DNA of 64,000 nucleotides from Desulforhopalus sp. (GCA_030247675.1 JAOTRX010000006.1:62001-126000); one strand, 5' to 3'. Numbered from the stretch's first letter, positions 25,788-36,578 are shown. Notes: a model not told the origin generated them from the letters alone. Program-made: numbers and translations.

Positions 25788-27830
25788 CTATATCTTGAAA
25801 TTGTCGACGATACGCCTGAGCACCGATGCCAGTTCCTGCAGACTCTCAGCGCTTGCTTGAACATGACTGCTGTTCTCGGAAATCTCATTGGAAGCAGTAT
25901 TGACATCGGCAATATCCTTGGTGATGGAGGCCGCCACCACCGAGCTCTGACTGACGTTCTCATTGACCTCGCCCATGCCTTGCGACGCCTGGGCTATGTT
26001 ATTGGCTATCTCCTGCGTTGCTGAGGACTGCTCGCCAACTGCCGAAGAAATGACGGCGACAATTTCATTAATACCGTTAATGACCTCGGTAATTTGTTTT
26101 ATCTCCTGCACCGTTGTCGAGGTGGTTTCCTGCATGTCCCATATCTGTTGTTTGATGCTTTGAGTTGCCGCCGCAGTCTGTTTGGCCAATTCTTTTATCT
26201 CATTGGCGACAACGGCAAAACCCTTTCCTGCCTCACCCGCCCGGGCTGCCTCGATGGTGGCATTAAGCGCCAGCAAATTGGTCTGCTCGGAGATCTCGTT
26301 GATGGCCTCGGTAACCTTGCCGATAGCCTGCCCGGCCTTGCCGAGCTCGGCCATTTTCGCTGATGTGGAGACCGCCTGTTCCACTGCGGAAAGTGAGATG
26401 GTATGGGCCTTCTGGGCGTTATTGGCGATCTCGCCAATAGTCGCGGTCATCTCTTCGGCGGCGGTGGCCACCATGGACGTGTTGGTGGTCGATTGCTCCA
26501 TGGCCGCGGCCACATTGTTGAGATTGGTCGTCATCTCTTCGGCGGCGGTGGCAACGTTGTTGGCCCGGTGTGAGGTATCTTCCGAGCTTGCCGAGAGTTT
26601 CTCCGCGGTCTGGGTCAAACTGTTGGCAGAGGCATCGATGGAATGGGTGTTGTCGGCAATCTGTCCGATAATGCCCTGTAATTTTTCGATGAAGCGGTTG
26701 AAATACGTCGCCATGTCGCCAATTTCATCGGAGCTGGCCACGTTGAGACGTTTGGTAAGATCGCCTTCCCCCTCGGAAATGTCTTTGAGCATGTCGGCCG
26801 TCCGGCGAATCGGGCGAACGATGCTCCGGGTGATGATGATAATAAGCGTTATGCTGATCACCAGGCCAAGTATTCCGCCAATAAAGAGAATTTTGCTGGA
26901 ATTGGTAACGATGCTTTCCATGCCGGCGGCGCTCTTCAACGTTTCGCCGATGCCTTCAACTGCCGTGGCCTCGGCCGATGCCGAGACGGCATCTCCCGCG
27001 ACACTGCGTTTTTTGCCGAGTTCAGTCAAGGCGGTAGAACCGGTGACAAGCTTTTTCATGTTCGTCTTGTAACTGGAAGCGGCCAGCCTGATATCCTCCA
27101 GTTGCCCTATGCTGTTCTTGTTGGTGGTCTTTTTCTGGATTGCTTTGAGGGAGTTTTCCATTTCCTCAAATTTTTTTGCCGACTTTTCGATCATCGCCGG
27201 ATCTTTTGCCAAAAGACCTTTCAGGGTATCCAGCTGAATGACATAACCGAGCTGTATGACATCATTCATGTCTCCGAGGTTTTGCAGTTGGTCTTTTAAG
27301 GCCTTGCCGCTGACATCGCCTTGCCGCATGATGTTGGCGGTCAGTGCACTGGTTTCCTCTTCGATAAATTCGAGGCAGGCTTTCATGTATTCCTGAGAGG
27401 CGGCATCGAGTTTTTTCCGGGTGGCCTGGATTTCCTTGCCGGTTTTTTCCGTGTCGGCGATCAAGGTCTCGTATTCGGCTATATTGACGGAGGCCTTGGC
27501 GGCGTTTTCCTTAAGGGTGGTCAACTCGGGGAATTTTCCGGTCAGATCGCCTGCATCCTGCAGGTTTTGTTTGACGTTTCCCAGATGTTTCCGTGAGCTC
27601 GTCAGAAAAGATTCGTTGTACGCCACATCATAGCCGTTCATATCGGAGATGGCCCTGAGAGCACCTCGCTCTATGCTGCTGGCAATGCGTGTCTCGGGCA
27701 TATACTGATTTGATAAAATCTGTGACTGCTCAGCAACATCCTTCATGATATACAGGGCAACTCCTGTCAGTATCATGGCAACAGACAGAACAATTCCGAA
27801 TCCCGCAATTATTTTTGAGCTGAGTTTCAT
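25788..27830 (-). CDS. Methyl-accepting chemotaxis protein
   Basis: A 680-residue chemoreceptor. TM1 is at about 8-28 and TM2 at about 305-328 ([19 protein letters not shown]), with a roughly 275-residue helical periplasmic sensor between them (four-helix-bundle type). A HAMP domain (about 330-382) with [16 protein letters not shown] follows, then the long signalling hairpin with its tip around [19 protein letters not shown] near residue 510. No C-terminal CheR-docking pentapeptide is seen. The start at 27830 fits the first helix and is preceded by GGGACC. No che genes are in the window. The next gene upstream on the same strand is a single Cache-domain protein that might act with it. Confidence 0.95.
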   Translation of the reverse strand: MKLSSKIIAGFGIVLSVAMILTGVALYIMKDVAEQSQILSNQYMPETRIASSIERGALRAISDMNGYDVAYNESFLTSSRKHLGNVKQNLQDAGDLTGKFPELTTLKENAAKASVNIAEYETLIADTEKTGKEIQATRKKLDAASQEYMKACLEFIEEETSALTANIMRQGDVSGKALKDQLQNLGDMNDVIQLGYVIQLDTLKGLLAKDPAMIEKSAKKFEEMENSLKAIQKKTTNKNSIGQLEDIRLAASSYKTNMKKLVTGSTALTELGKKRSVAGDAVSASAEATAVEGIGETLKSAAGMESIVTNSSKILFIGGILGLVISITLIIIITRSIVRPIRRTADMLKDISEGEGDLTKRLNVASSDEIGDMATYFNRFIEKLQGIIGQIADNTHSIDASANSLTQTAEKLSASSEDTSHRANNVATAAEEMTTNLNNVAAAMEQSTTNTSMVATAAEEMTATIGEIANNAQKAHTISLSAVEQAVSTSAKMAELGKAGQAIGKVTEAINEISEQTNLLALNATIEAARAGEAGKGFAVVANEIKELAKQTAAATQSIKQQIWDMQETTSTTVQEIKQITEVINGINEIVAVISSAVGEQSSATQEIANNIAQASQGMGEVNENVSQSSVVAASITKDIADVNTASNEISENSSHVQASAESLQELASVLRRIVDNFKI

Positions 27831-28041
27831 ATGTGGTCCCATGTGAAATTGAATGCTTCAGTACCGTGATCCGCACCGGAGTTTGACTTCACTCCTTTGT
27901 CCGCAAAAAGGCATTGGGCCTTGGTTTTGCGGAGCAGAGCTGGTTTTGAAGCAGCCGTTGTCGATAAAACGCACTAAAACTACAAACGGAATTGTTCTGT
28001 TATGCGTACCCCGAGAAAAACTTTCCTGTGACACTCCTGGA

Positions 28042-28509
28042 TTATTTGCTGTACACTCCGCAGCCGACAATCAGGTCGCCAACTCGTTCCAGGTACATTG
28101 ATTTCGGTTCGATCTCTTTGGAGACCGGGTTCATGAACTTGTAGTCCTGCCAGGCGCTCGTCTGTTTCTTCATGAGTTCGATGCGCTCTTTGTAGAATTC
28201 CTTGCCATCGGAATCTTTGAAATCGATCAATTCCTTGCCGACCATGCTCGCTTTCTGGCCATGGGCAAGGCATTTGGCATTCATGTCATAGACGACCACA
28301 TACAGGTCGCGATCAACAAACTGGCCCTTGGGGTTGGTAATCTCTGCAAAGGCCTTGTCATTGCCGTTGGCTTTGATGAATTCAATAGCTTTTTTGACCA
28401 TCGCCACCGCTTCATCCTTGGTACCCTGTTCAGCGGCACTGGCAAGGCCGGCCAGGCAATTGATAGCAAAAAACACAGTAAGACACGCATAGACGAATAC
28501 CCTTTTCAT
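28042..28509 (-). CDS. Periplasmic single-Cache-domain protein
   Basis: A 155-residue exported protein: signal peptide (1-25, AxA at SAA), then one sCache_2 domain (DEAVAMVKKAIEFIKANG, LYVVVYDMNAKCLAHG, GKELIDFKDSDGKEF, LYLERVGDLIVGCGVY-type end). Proteins of this kind lacking any signalling domain are usual near chemoreceptors and kinases and may bind small carboxylates and present them. GGAGCGGCAAGTT precedes the ATG. It is 211 bases upstream of the chemoreceptor start on the same strand. Confidence 0.88.
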   Translation of the reverse strand: MKRVFVYACLTVFFAINCLAGLASAAEQGTKDEAVAMVKKAIEFIKANGNDKAFAEITNPKGQFVDRDLYVVVYDMNAKCLAHGQKASMVGKELIDFKDSDGKEFYKERIELMKKQTSAWQDYKFMNPVSKEIEPKSMYLERVGDLIVGCGVYSK

Positions 28510-28915
28510 AACTTGCCGCTCCTTTAAATTGTTGATTGGTGCACGGTTTTGACATGGACAGGTGTTGACCAGCCCATGTCACTATTTACAGAATTACCCA
28601 TGTGGGTTTGATGCAATATTGTGTCAGGAAAGATGGTTTTACAGACCGTATACCTGCTCTTTCGGCATCTGTTGACATGTGCCCTGCCTTCAGCCAATGA
28701 TGTCACAACAATAATAAAATTGTCAAATCGGTGAGTACGATTTTAAGAAAGATTGCCAAAGAGACCCGAACCCTCTATTGTGCAAGTTGTTCGCGGCCGG
28801 TTTCAAGGGCAGACAAAGCTGTCACACCGCCTCGATCCATCAGAGTTGCCAAGCATGAATGGTTACCGGCTGCTCCGGGTATATTATCCTTTCGCCAACC
28901 GAATTTTTCGGCATT
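28510..28915. other. Divergent intergenic region with inverted repeats
   Basis: About 400 bases between the Cache gene (minus) and the efflux operon (plus). It is AT-rich and holds an inverted repeat GACATGG/CCATGTC (28551-28580) and a shorter ACCCA/TGGGT palindrome near 28597-28608, both in the leader of the Cache gene. They could be operators or RNA hairpins. No gene is supported. Confidence 0.4.
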
Positions 28916-30349
28916 ATGCCAATGAACCGTTTCGCATCCTTTCTGACGATAGTTCTATTCTGGTATACCATGGCCGGCTGTGTGAAGGTCGGACCGGATT
29001 ATCAGCCGCCTCCTACCTTGACGCCGGATGCCTGGCAAGCCCCGGCATCCCATGGTTTGCAGGCCGGGGTGGCCGAGCAGCAGATCCTTGCCCAATGGTG
29101 GACGGTCCTGCAGGACCCTTTGTTGACCGGTTTCATCGACCGGGCTTTGCGGGAAAATTTAGATCTCGAACAGGCCAGGGCAAGGCTCCTGGCGGCAAGG
29201 GCTAAACGCGATCTCAGCGCGGCGGGGATCTTGCCGAGCCTCACTGCAGGCGGTTCGGTGACGAGAAGTCACAGCAGCGGTAACCGTGGCAGCGGCACTG
29301 ATTCGACGAGTTATTCCAGCGGCTTTGATGCCGGATGGGAGCTCGATCTCTTCGGCGGCCGGCAGCGGTCGGTGGAGGCAGCTGAGGCGCAGCTTGCCGC
29401 CGGTGAGGAGGAACTTCGCGCCATCCAGGTCTCCCTGCTTGCCGAGCTTGCTCTCAACTATCTTGAAATACGTACCTACCAGACCCGTCTGCAGATTGCC
29501 GGTGCCAACCTTGTTGCTCAGGACGAGACCTTGAGCTTGACAGAGGCCCGTTATCACAGTGGCCTGGTCAGTGAGATGGCCTTGCAGCAGGCGAAACATC
29601 TGGTGGCGAGCACCCGGGCCCAGATTCCCAGTCTGCAAACCGGTCTCGCCAAGGCGACAAATACCCTTGCCGTGCTCCTCGGTAAGCCCCCTGGTGTTTT
29701 GACGGAGGACCTCCGGATTCCCATGGAGATCCCAGCTCTTCCAGCCTCGGTTGCAATCGGCATCCCGGCCGAGACCCTGCAGCGCCGGCCGGATGTTCGT
29801 AAGGCGGAACGCCAGCTGGCGGCACAAACCGCCCAGATCGGTGTGGCCACCGCCGAGCTGTATCCCTCTTTACAATTAAAAGGTTCCATTGGACTTGATG
29901 CCCTTTCGTCCGGCAGATTCTTCAATTCGGACAGCCGCCGCTACTCCTTCGGCCCCAGTTTCAGTTGGACACTTTTTGACGGCGGGGCCACCAAAGCCAA
30001 CATCCGCCTGCAATCCGCCCTGCAGCAGGAGGCCTTGGCCGTCTACAGAGCCACAGTCCTTGCTGCCCTGGAGGAGGTGGAAAGCGCCCTGGCGGCCTAT
30101 GCCCTGGAACAGGACCGCCAGCAGGCCCTGCAGGAGGCGGTAGTGGCGGCAGCGCTTGCCGCGACACTCGCCGGCCAGCAATATCAGGCGGGACTGATTA
30201 ATTTCACCGAGGTTCTTGATGCCAGGCGGTCCCTGCTGTCGTTACAAGATCAACAGGCATCCAGCAGGGCGACCATGGTTGGCAATCTGATACGGGTTTA
30301 CAAGGCCCTCGGCGGCGGCTGGACATCTTTGAGCCCTCTATTAAACTGA
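28916..30349 (+). CDS. Outer-membrane efflux lipoprotein (TolC/NodT family)
   Basis: A 477-residue channel of the OprM/NodT type. A signal peptide with lipobox (YTMAGC, Cys about 20) is followed by VKVGPDYQPPP, the classic start of mature NodT proteins. Two outer-membrane efflux repeats follow, with DAGWELDLFGG and RRPDVRKAERQLAAQTAQIG marking the units. It forms the exit duct of the tripartite pump with the next three genes. Start choice is between Met at 28916 and 28922; neither has a clear ribosome-binding site. Confidence 0.93.
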   Translation: MPMNRFASFLTIVLFWYTMAGCVKVGPDYQPPPTLTPDAWQAPASHGLQAGVAEQQILAQWWTVLQDPLLTGFIDRALRENLDLEQARARLLAARAKRDLSAAGILPSLTAGGSVTRSHSSGNRGSGTDSTSYSSGFDAGWELDLFGGRQRSVEAAEAQLAAGEEELRAIQVSLLAELALNYLEIRTYQTRLQIAGANLVAQDETLSLTEARYHSGLVSEMALQQAKHLVASTRAQIPSLQTGLAKATNTLAVLLGKPPGVLTEDLRIPMEIPALPASVAIGIPAETLQRRPDVRKAERQLAAQTAQIGVATAELYPSLQLKGSIGLDALSSGRFFNSDSRRYSFGPSFSWTLFDGGATKANIRLQSALQQEALAVYRATVLAALEEVESALAAYALEQDRQQALQEAVVAAALAATLAGQQYQAGLINFTEVLDARRSLLSLQDQQASSRATMVGNLIRVYKALGGGWTSLSPLLN

Positions 30350-30366
30350 TAAATGGGAATGACACA

Positions 30367-31680
30367 ATGACACCCAACAACACACCGGCAGGGCAGAGTA
30401 GCGGTCTTGCCGAAACCCTGGCGCTGCAAAAGAAAACCACCAAGAACAGGCGATTGAAACAGTGGCTGGTGTGGTTTGTCGCCATCGTCCTGCTTGCTGC
30501 GGCAGGTGGCTTCTGGGCACTGCGCGATACCTCCGGCCCGATCCACTACCGGACCCAGCCGGCCCACCACGGCGACATCACCATCACCGTCAGTGCCACC
30601 GGCAACCTGCAGCCCACCAATCAGGTGGTCATGGGCAGTGAGCTGTCCGGCACCGTCAAATCGGTTGAGGTCGATTACAATGACCAGGTGGTTGTCGGTC
30701 AGGTCTTGGCCCGGCTGGACACCTCGAAATTATCGGCCCAGGTCCGGCAGTCCCGTGCCGCCCTTGATTCCGCCCACGCCAAGGTCCTCCAGGCTGAAGC
30801 GACCATCAAGGAAACCACCACCGCCTTCGAGCGTCTTGTTGAGGCCGGCAGGCTCAGCAATAACAAGGCCTCGTCGCAAAAAGACCTGGATACCGCCCGG
30901 GCAGCCCTTGACCGCGCCAAGGCCGACCACGCCGGGGCCTTGGCCTCGGTCGCCCAGGCTGAGGCCACCTTAACCCTCAATCAGACCGATCTGGCAAAAA
31001 CCGAGATCCGCTCGCCGATCAACGGCCTTGTCCTTACCCGGTCGGTTGAGCCGGGCCAGACCGTCGCCGCCTCCCTCCAGGCCCCGGTGCTCTTTACCCT
31101 CGCTGAAAATCTCGCCCAGATGGAGCTGCATGTCGATGTTGATGAGGCCGATGTCGGCAAGGTGCAGGCAGGGCAGGCAGCAAGCTTTACCGTCGATGCC
31201 TATCCGGACCGGAAATATCCGGCGGAGATTACCCAGATCCGCTTCGGGGCAAAAACCACCAGCGGCGTCGTCACCTACGAAACCATCCTCAAGGTCGATA
31301 ACACTGATCTTTCCCTGCGGCCGGGGATGACCGCCACCGCTGATATCATCGTCACTAGGGTCGCGGACGCCCTATTGGTTCCCAACGCGGCCCTGCGCTT
31401 CGTCCCGAAAGGCATCGAAGGGGCTCCCGGTGGCAAGGGGGGCGGAACCGTTCTCAGTAAACTCATGCCCCATCCACCCCAGCGTATGGGCGGTAAGCGA
31501 AAAGAGGCCTCCGGGGGTCGAAAGGGTGGCAATCAAAGGGTATGGATCCTGGTGAACGACCAACCTACCCCTGTTCAGGTAGCAACCGGCTTGACCGATG
31601 GCTCGTCCACCCAGGTCACCAGCGGCGATCTGCAGCCTGGCCTGGAACTGATAACCGGTGAAGAGACTCTTAAAAAATGA
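30367..31680 (+). CDS. Periplasmic adaptor of MacA/HlyD type
   Basis: A 437-residue membrane-fusion protein. One N-terminal helix (about 38-56) anchors it. Lipoyl half-motifs (GDITITVSATGNLQP and EIRSPINGLVLTRS) surround a long helical hairpin (about 120-200), followed by beta-barrel and membrane-proximal domains. The insertion rich in Gly/Lys/Pro near residues 355-385 (GGKGGG..., HPPQRMGGKRKE) is unusual for the family. It overlaps the ATPase gene by ATGA. Confidence 0.93.
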   Translation: MTPNNTPAGQSSGLAETLALQKKTTKNRRLKQWLVWFVAIVLLAAAGGFWALRDTSGPIHYRTQPAHHGDITITVSATGNLQPTNQVVMGSELSGTVKSVEVDYNDQVVVGQVLARLDTSKLSAQVRQSRAALDSAHAKVLQAEATIKETTTAFERLVEAGRLSNNKASSQKDLDTARAALDRAKADHAGALASVAQAEATLTLNQTDLAKTEIRSPINGLVLTRSVEPGQTVAASLQAPVLFTLAENLAQMELHVDVDEADVGKVQAGQAASFTVDAYPDRKYPAEITQIRFGAKTTSGVVTYETILKVDNTDLSLRPGMTATADIIVTRVADALLVPNAALRFVPKGIEGAPGGKGGGTVLSKLMPHPPQRMGGKRKEASGGRKGGNQRVWILVNDQPTPVQVATGLTDGSSTQVTSGDLQPGLELITGEETLKK

Positions 31681-32399
31681 TGCCCGTCGACTCGACAATT
31701 CCGGGTGCCGCGCCCCTCATTGAGCTGCGGGGCGTCACCAAGATCTACGGCAGCGGCAGTGCCGCCATGCAGGCCCTGCGCGGCATTGATCTCACCATCC
31801 TGGCCGGTGAGTTCGTTGCGGTCATGGGACCAAGCGGCTCCGGCAAATCAACCTGTATGAACATTCTTGGCTGCCTCGATACCCCGTCTTCCGGTGACTT
31901 TTTCTTTGAGGGCCTGAGTGTCGGCCAGTTGTCGCGCGATCAACTGGCGCTTATGCGGCGGAATTGTCTGGGGTTTATTTTTCAGGGCTTTAATCTGCTC
32001 AACCGCACCTCGGCCCTGGAAAACGTCGAACTGCCGCTGATCTATCGCGGTGTGCCGCTGGCCGAACGGCACCGCCGGGCGCGGGCGGCTCTGGAAACCG
32101 TCGGTCTGGCCGGTTGGGAAGGCCATACGCCAGGGGAATTGTCCGGCGGCCAGCAACAGCGGGTGGCAATCGCCCGGGCCATCGTCACCGAACCGAAGGT
32201 GCTGCTCGCCGACGAACCGACCGGCAATCTCGATTCGGCGCGCAGCCGGGAGGTCATGGAGTTGTTGACCTCGTTTAATCGCCAGCGGGGACTGACCGTT
32301 ATCATGGTAACCCACGAACCGGATATGGCGGCTTACGCCGGACGGCAGATCCATTTTATCGACGGCCGGATAAACACCGCTGCCGGGGGGGCTGTCTGA
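31677..32399 (+). CDS. ABC ATPase of MacB/LolD type
   Basis: A 240-residue ATPase. Walker A is GPSGSGKST, Q-loop IFQGFNLL, signature LSGGQQQRVAIARA, Walker B LLADEPTGNLD and H-loop VTHEPDMA. The MacB/LolD hallmarks (LGCLD, NRTSALENVELPL) are present. It works with the FtsX-type permease encoded next, which overlaps it by one base (TGATG). Confidence 0.95.
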   Translation: MMPVDSTIPGAAPLIELRGVTKIYGSGSAAMQALRGIDLTILAGEFVAVMGPSGSGKSTCMNILGCLDTPSSGDFFFEGLSVGQLSRDQLALMRRNCLGFIFQGFNLLNRTSALENVELPLIYRGVPLAERHRRARAALETVGLAGWEGHTPGELSGGQQQRVAIARAIVTEPKVLLADEPTGNLDSARSREVMELLTSFNRQRGLTVIMVTHEPDMAAYAGRQIHFIDGRINTAAGGAV

Positions 32400-33610
32400 T
32401 GTACTGGGAAACCATTATCCTGGCCTTTCGGGAGATCCGCCGTAATGTCATGCGTTCATCGCTGACCATCCTCGGCATCGTTATCGGCGTTGCCGCGGTC
32501 ATTACCCTGGTGACCCTTGGCAGCGGCGCCACCGCCCAGGTTGCGGCGGAGATCTCAAGCCTTGGCAGCAATCTCCTGCAGATTCGTTCCGGCCAGGGGT
32601 TTCGCGGCCCCGGCGGGGCAAGCGGCAGCGCTAAGGCCTTCAAGCTCGAAGACGCCAAGGCCATTGCCCAGCAGATCAGCGGCATTGCAGCTGTTGCCCC
32701 GAACGCCTCGCGCCCGGCCCAGGTCATCGCCGGCAATACCAACTGGTCAACGAGCATCACCGGCAGTACCAATGAGTTTCTTTTTGTCCGGAGCTGGGTG
32801 CTCGCCGGCGGGCGCTCCTTTACCGAAAGTGAACTGCGCTCCGGCAAGGCGGTATGTATCTTGGGGTCGACCGTCAAAAAAGAACTGTTCGGCAATCAAG
32901 ATCCTTTAGGAGCATCGGTGCGGTTTAACGGCATCACTTGCCAGGTGATCGGGGTTTTCGAGCAAAAAGGCCAATCAAGCGGCGGCAACGATCAGGATGA
33001 CTTTGTCCTTATTCCCCTGCGCACCCTGCACAGAAGGCTGGCCGGCAACACCGACATCAATGCCATCTTCGTTTCCGCCGAGGATGGTGCCTCGACCACC
33101 AAGGTCAAGGAAGACATTGAAAAACTGCTGCGGGAGCGGCGGCATATCGGTGATGGTCAGGAGGACGATTTCTTTGTGCGCGATATGCAGGAGGTGATGA
33201 GCACCTTGACCGGCACCACCCGCATACTGACGACCCTTCTCGGAGCGGTGGCGGCGGTCAGCCTGCTCGTCGGCGGGATTGGGATCATGAACATTATGCT
33301 CGTCTCGGTCACCGAACGGACTCGGGAGATAGGCATCCGCCTGGCCATTGGGGCGATGGAACAGGATGTCCTTATGCAGTTTCTCGTCGAGGCGGTGGTG
33401 CTGTCATCGTTTGGCGGATTGTTCGGCATTGCCTTTGGCCTCGGGGCAGCGGCCCTGGGCGCCCAGGCGATGAATATGCCCTTTATCTTCAGCCCCGGCA
33501 TTGTCGCCGTTGCCTTTCTCTTCTCAAGTGCCGTAGGCGTTATTTTTGGCTACTTCCCCGCCCGTAAGGCGGCACGGCTTGATCCGATTGAGGCCCTGCG
33601 CCATGAATGA
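32399..33610 (+). CDS. MacB-type ABC permease (FtsX family)
   Basis: A 403-residue permease. A first helix at about 20-42 is followed by a MacB periplasmic core domain (about 45-235), then three helices near the end (275-300, 325-350, 360-385) forming the FtsX domain with GIGIMNIMLVSVTERTREIGIR. MacB in E. coli has ATPase and permease on one chain, while here they are split. It is the last gene of the efflux operon, convergent with the kinase gene downstream. Confidence 0.95.
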   Translation: MYWETIILAFREIRRNVMRSSLTILGIVIGVAAVITLVTLGSGATAQVAAEISSLGSNLLQIRSGQGFRGPGGASGSAKAFKLEDAKAIAQQISGIAAVAPNASRPAQVIAGNTNWSTSITGSTNEFLFVRSWVLAGGRSFTESELRSGKAVCILGSTVKKELFGNQDPLGASVRFNGITCQVIGVFEQKGQSSGGNDQDDFVLIPLRTLHRRLAGNTDINAIFVSAEDGASTTKVKEDIEKLLRERRHIGDGQEDDFFVRDMQEVMSTLTGTTRILTTLLGAVAAVSLLVGGIGIMNIMLVSVTERTREIGIRLAIGAMEQDVLMQFLVEAVVLSSFGGLFGIAFGLGAAALGAQAMNMPFIFSPGIVAVAFLFSSAVGVIFGYFPARKAARLDPIEALRHE

Positions 33611-33634
33611 ATCAAGAGTAGGTGCAGACAAAGG

Positions 33635-36100
33635 TTAGTTTTTTTGGTCTCGGGCCACATGGGAGTATTCTACTTCATCCAGAACCCGCCTGATCAGGGC
33701 AGCAATTTCCTGTTTTACCAGTGGCTTGAGGGCGAATTCCTTGATACCCATGAGTGCCGCCTTTTCCTTGGTCATGGTGCTGCTGTAGCCGCTGCAGAGA
33801 ATAATCGGCACGTCCGGCCTGATGCGCAGCAATTCTTCCGCTAATTCCCCGCCGGTGAGGACCGGCATGGTCTGGTCGGTGATGACCAGATCGAATTTCT
33901 CCGGTGATTCACGAAAGACTGCCAGGGCAGCGGTGCTATCGGTTAGAGTCATTACCTGGTAGCCGAGACTTTCCAGCAGCACCTTGCTCATTTCGGCGAT
34001 CATCGGCTCGTCGTCGATGAAGAGTATCCGTTCGTGCCCTCCAGGAAAACTTGCCTCATCCACCTTCCCGCCGGTTTCAGTTGGCATGGCATCGGCAGCT
34101 TCCGGCAGAAATACGTGCATGGCGGTGCCCTGGCCGGATTCACTGTAGCAGGAGATGAACCCCCCGGATTCCTTGACAATGCCGTGGACAATCGCCAGAC
34201 CCATGCCGGTGCCCCTGCCGGTCTCCTTGGTGGTGAAGTAGGGATCGAAGATCTTGTCGCGGAGTTCCGGGGCGATGCCGGTGCCCGAATCGACAACCGA
34301 CAGCCGCACAAAGGTTCCTGGTTGGATCTGCGGTTCCCGAATAAGGTCAAGAGCGGTGAGGACAACGCTTTTCAGGGAAATTTCCATGACACCGCCTTTC
34401 TCCTCCATAGCATGGAAGGCGTTGGTGCACAGGTTGATGACGATCTGGTTGAGCTGCGTGGGGTCGGCGAGGATGGTGATATCCGATTTTTCTATGTTTT
34501 GACGGAGTTCGATTGTTGCCGGCAGCGACGGCCGGAGTATCTTCACCGCTTCTTTAATGAGCAGTGACGGCTGGAGAGTGATTTTTGTGGATTCCGCCTG
34601 ACGGCTGAAGGCGAGGATCTGTTTCACCAAGTCCCTGGCACGAACCGAAGCGCGGAGGATCTCTTCAAGAAATACAGCCGTTTCCGATTGCGGGTCCTGC
34701 AGTTCCTTGGCGAGCTCGGCATATCCGAGAATTGCGGCAAGAAGGTTGTTGAAATCGTGGGCAATTCCTCCGGCAAGGGTGCCGATTGCCTCCATCTTTT
34801 GGCTTTGTATGAGCTTTCGCTCAAGCATCTTTCTTTCCTGTTCGGCGAGTTTCTGCGCGGTGATGTCGGCATCAACGCCGCGAAAGCCAAGGAGTTTCCC
34901 GGAGGAGGAACGTATCGGCACTGCCGAGGAAAGCAGATTGATTCGTGTGCCGTTCTTATGGACGGCCACCAGTTCTTCATTGCGGTAACTCTCCAAGGTC
35001 AGTCCTGCGCGTTGCAGCCTGTTTTGGACATCCGGCAGCGATTCTTCGTCGATAAAAGCATAACAGGATTTGCCGATCATCTCCTCCGGGTGGTAGCCGA
35101 GAAGACTGAGGGTGTGCTCCGAGCAGTAGGTATATACTCCTGCTGGATCAATTTCCCATATCCAGTCACTGATGGAGTAGGCGATGTCGCGAAAACGCGC
35201 CTCACTTTCCAGAAGTTCGCGGGTCTTGCGGTGGACGGCTCGATTGAGAAGGACAATAAAACAGATCGATATGGCAACGGCCAGGGAGATGGCGATGAGG
35301 GCAGGTACGAGCCAGGCAGGAAGGGCTTTCTTGCCGGTTGGGGCCATCCACTTGTTGAGGGTTTCGTAATAGAAGGAGTCCTGCTGTTTTTTCCACTGGC
35401 TGAGATAGGTGTCGATATGGTCGAGGAGTTCGCGGTGTTGCCCTTTCTTACTGGTGAAACTTATGGAAAAGGGCGAGAAAAGGATTGAGGTGCCAATGAG
35501 ATTATGTTCCTGGGCGTGGCGGAGACCGAAATGTTGGGGGGCCACCCCGCCGTCAACCTCACCGTTCTGCACTGCCTGGAAGACATCGCTGTGGCTAGGG
35601 AATTCGATGATTTCGCAGTTGCCGCCAAGACCCTTAATGGTAGTGATAAAATTGCTGCCGCTGATGTCCTTGCGCATGATGCCGATTCGCCGCCCAAAGA
35701 GATCAGAGATGTTTTTTGAATGGGAGTCGGGTTTGACAAAGACCTGGCCCCAGAGCTGCAGCACTGACTCTCGGCCGTAATCCATGACCTTGGCCCGTTC
35801 GTCGGAATAGGCGACGGACATCATCAGATCGATTTCTTCATTTTCCAGACGCTGCAGCCCCTCGGCCCAACTGCCGGGGACAAAGGCCAGATTGGCGTTT
35901 TCTCTGCGGAAGATCTCTCGCAGCAGGTCGGGATTGATGCCCTTGGCCGAGCCGTCCTTGTCAATGAAATTAATCGGGGCAAAGGGGAAGATACCGATGC
36001 GAATGGAGCGGTCGTCAACCTCTCCGCCACCGCTTTTTATGGGGATGGAGAGGATCAGCAAGCAGATCATCAGGGAAAACCACTTGGCCGGAACTGTCAC
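33635..36100 (-). CDS. BvgS-like hybrid sensor histidine kinase with SBP3 periplasmic domain
   Basis: An 821-residue protein: signal/anchor helix, a periplasmic amino-acid-type solute-binding domain (about 25-250, from IRIGIFPFAPINFID on), TM helix (about 262-285), PAS domain (about 300-415), HisKA with phospho-His in GGIAHDFNNLLAAILGYAE, HATPase with N box INLCTNAFHAME and G boxes, then a C-terminal receiver with phosphoacceptor D in DLVITDQTMPVLTGG. The GTG start at 36100 follows AGAGGAGATGTC; the frame runs to 36187 but only with a TTG start. No separate response regulator is adjacent. Confidence 0.93.
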   Translation of the reverse strand: MTVPAKWFSLMICLLILSIPIKSGGGEVDDRSIRIGIFPFAPINFIDKDGSAKGINPDLLREIFRRENANLAFVPGSWAEGLQRLENEEIDLMMSVAYSDERAKVMDYGRESVLQLWGQVFVKPDSHSKNISDLFGRRIGIMRKDISGSNFITTIKGLGGNCEIIEFPSHSDVFQAVQNGEVDGGVAPQHFGLRHAQEHNLIGTSILFSPFSISFTSKKGQHRELLDHIDTYLSQWKKQQDSFYYETLNKWMAPTGKKALPAWLVPALIAISLAVAISICFIVLLNRAVHRKTRELLESEARFRDIAYSISDWIWEIDPAGVYTYCSEHTLSLLGYHPEEMIGKSCYAFIDEESLPDVQNRLQRAGLTLESYRNEELVAVHKNGTRINLLSSAVPIRSSSGKLLGFRGVDADITAQKLAEQERKMLERKLIQSQKMEAIGTLAGGIAHDFNNLLAAILGYAELAKELQDPQSETAVFLEEILRASVRARDLVKQILAFSRQAESTKITLQPSLLIKEAVKILRPSLPATIELRQNIEKSDITILADPTQLNQIVINLCTNAFHAMEEKGGVMEISLKSVVLTALDLIREPQIQPGTFVRLSVVDSGTGIAPELRDKIFDPYFTTKETGRGTGMGLAIVHGIVKESGGFISCYSESGQGTAMHVFLPEAADAMPTETGGKVDEASFPGGHERILFIDDEPMIAEMSKVLLESLGYQVMTLTDSTAALAVFRESPEKFDLVITDQTMPVLTGGELAEELLRIRPDVPIILCSGYSSTMTKEKAALMGIKEFALKPLVKQEIAALIRRVLDEVEYSHVARDQKN

Positions 36101-36578
36101 GACATCTCCTCTAAAAGAATTCGCCAGGACGTCTAGGCCCACTGCCTCCTGCACGGTAAAGCAAACGCGGGATACCACAGCTGACAATCATGACACCTGC
36201 CCGTGGGGAATAGCTTTCCCGCCGGTAGCGGGGAGAATTCCCGGCAAAAGTGTAGAGCAGACAGAAGAGTGTTAGCAAATGTACCAGGCAAAGTCAAATT
36301 GCTTTTAATGAAATAATTTGGCACCTTGTGGCTGTTGCGTCGATACCAGCTTTTAGGAATGGATGGGGGGAGAGCAGGAGGCCTTTGATGTATGGGTACC
36401 GCCGGTGCGGCGGCTGATCCGTCGCCCCTGCCGATGCGAGATTCTCGGAGACAAAAACGTGAAAAAGAGCTAAATTCGCGGGGAGTGGTGGCAGGTTCGG
36501 CCATCCGTTCAAACCGGTGGCACTTGGTTGATGAACCGGTGTTGGTTTGTGAAAAACATCAAAAATGGAGGTTGAGTC
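36101..36578. other. 478-base divergent promoter region
   Basis: This lies between the BvgS-like kinase (minus) and the SH3 protein (plus). It contains a CCGCCG/CGGCGG hairpin (about 36400-36415) and two ACCGGT palindromes within an imperfect direct repeat (36512-36550) in front of the SH3 gene. A sigma-54-like GGCAC...TTGC near 36318 has the wrong spacing. No gene is supported. Confidence 0.4.

Noticed and set aside
36316..36340. Sigma-54 promoter (GGCAC...TTGC) before the SH3 gene
   Set aside because: Distance between GG and GC elements is wrong for sigma-54.
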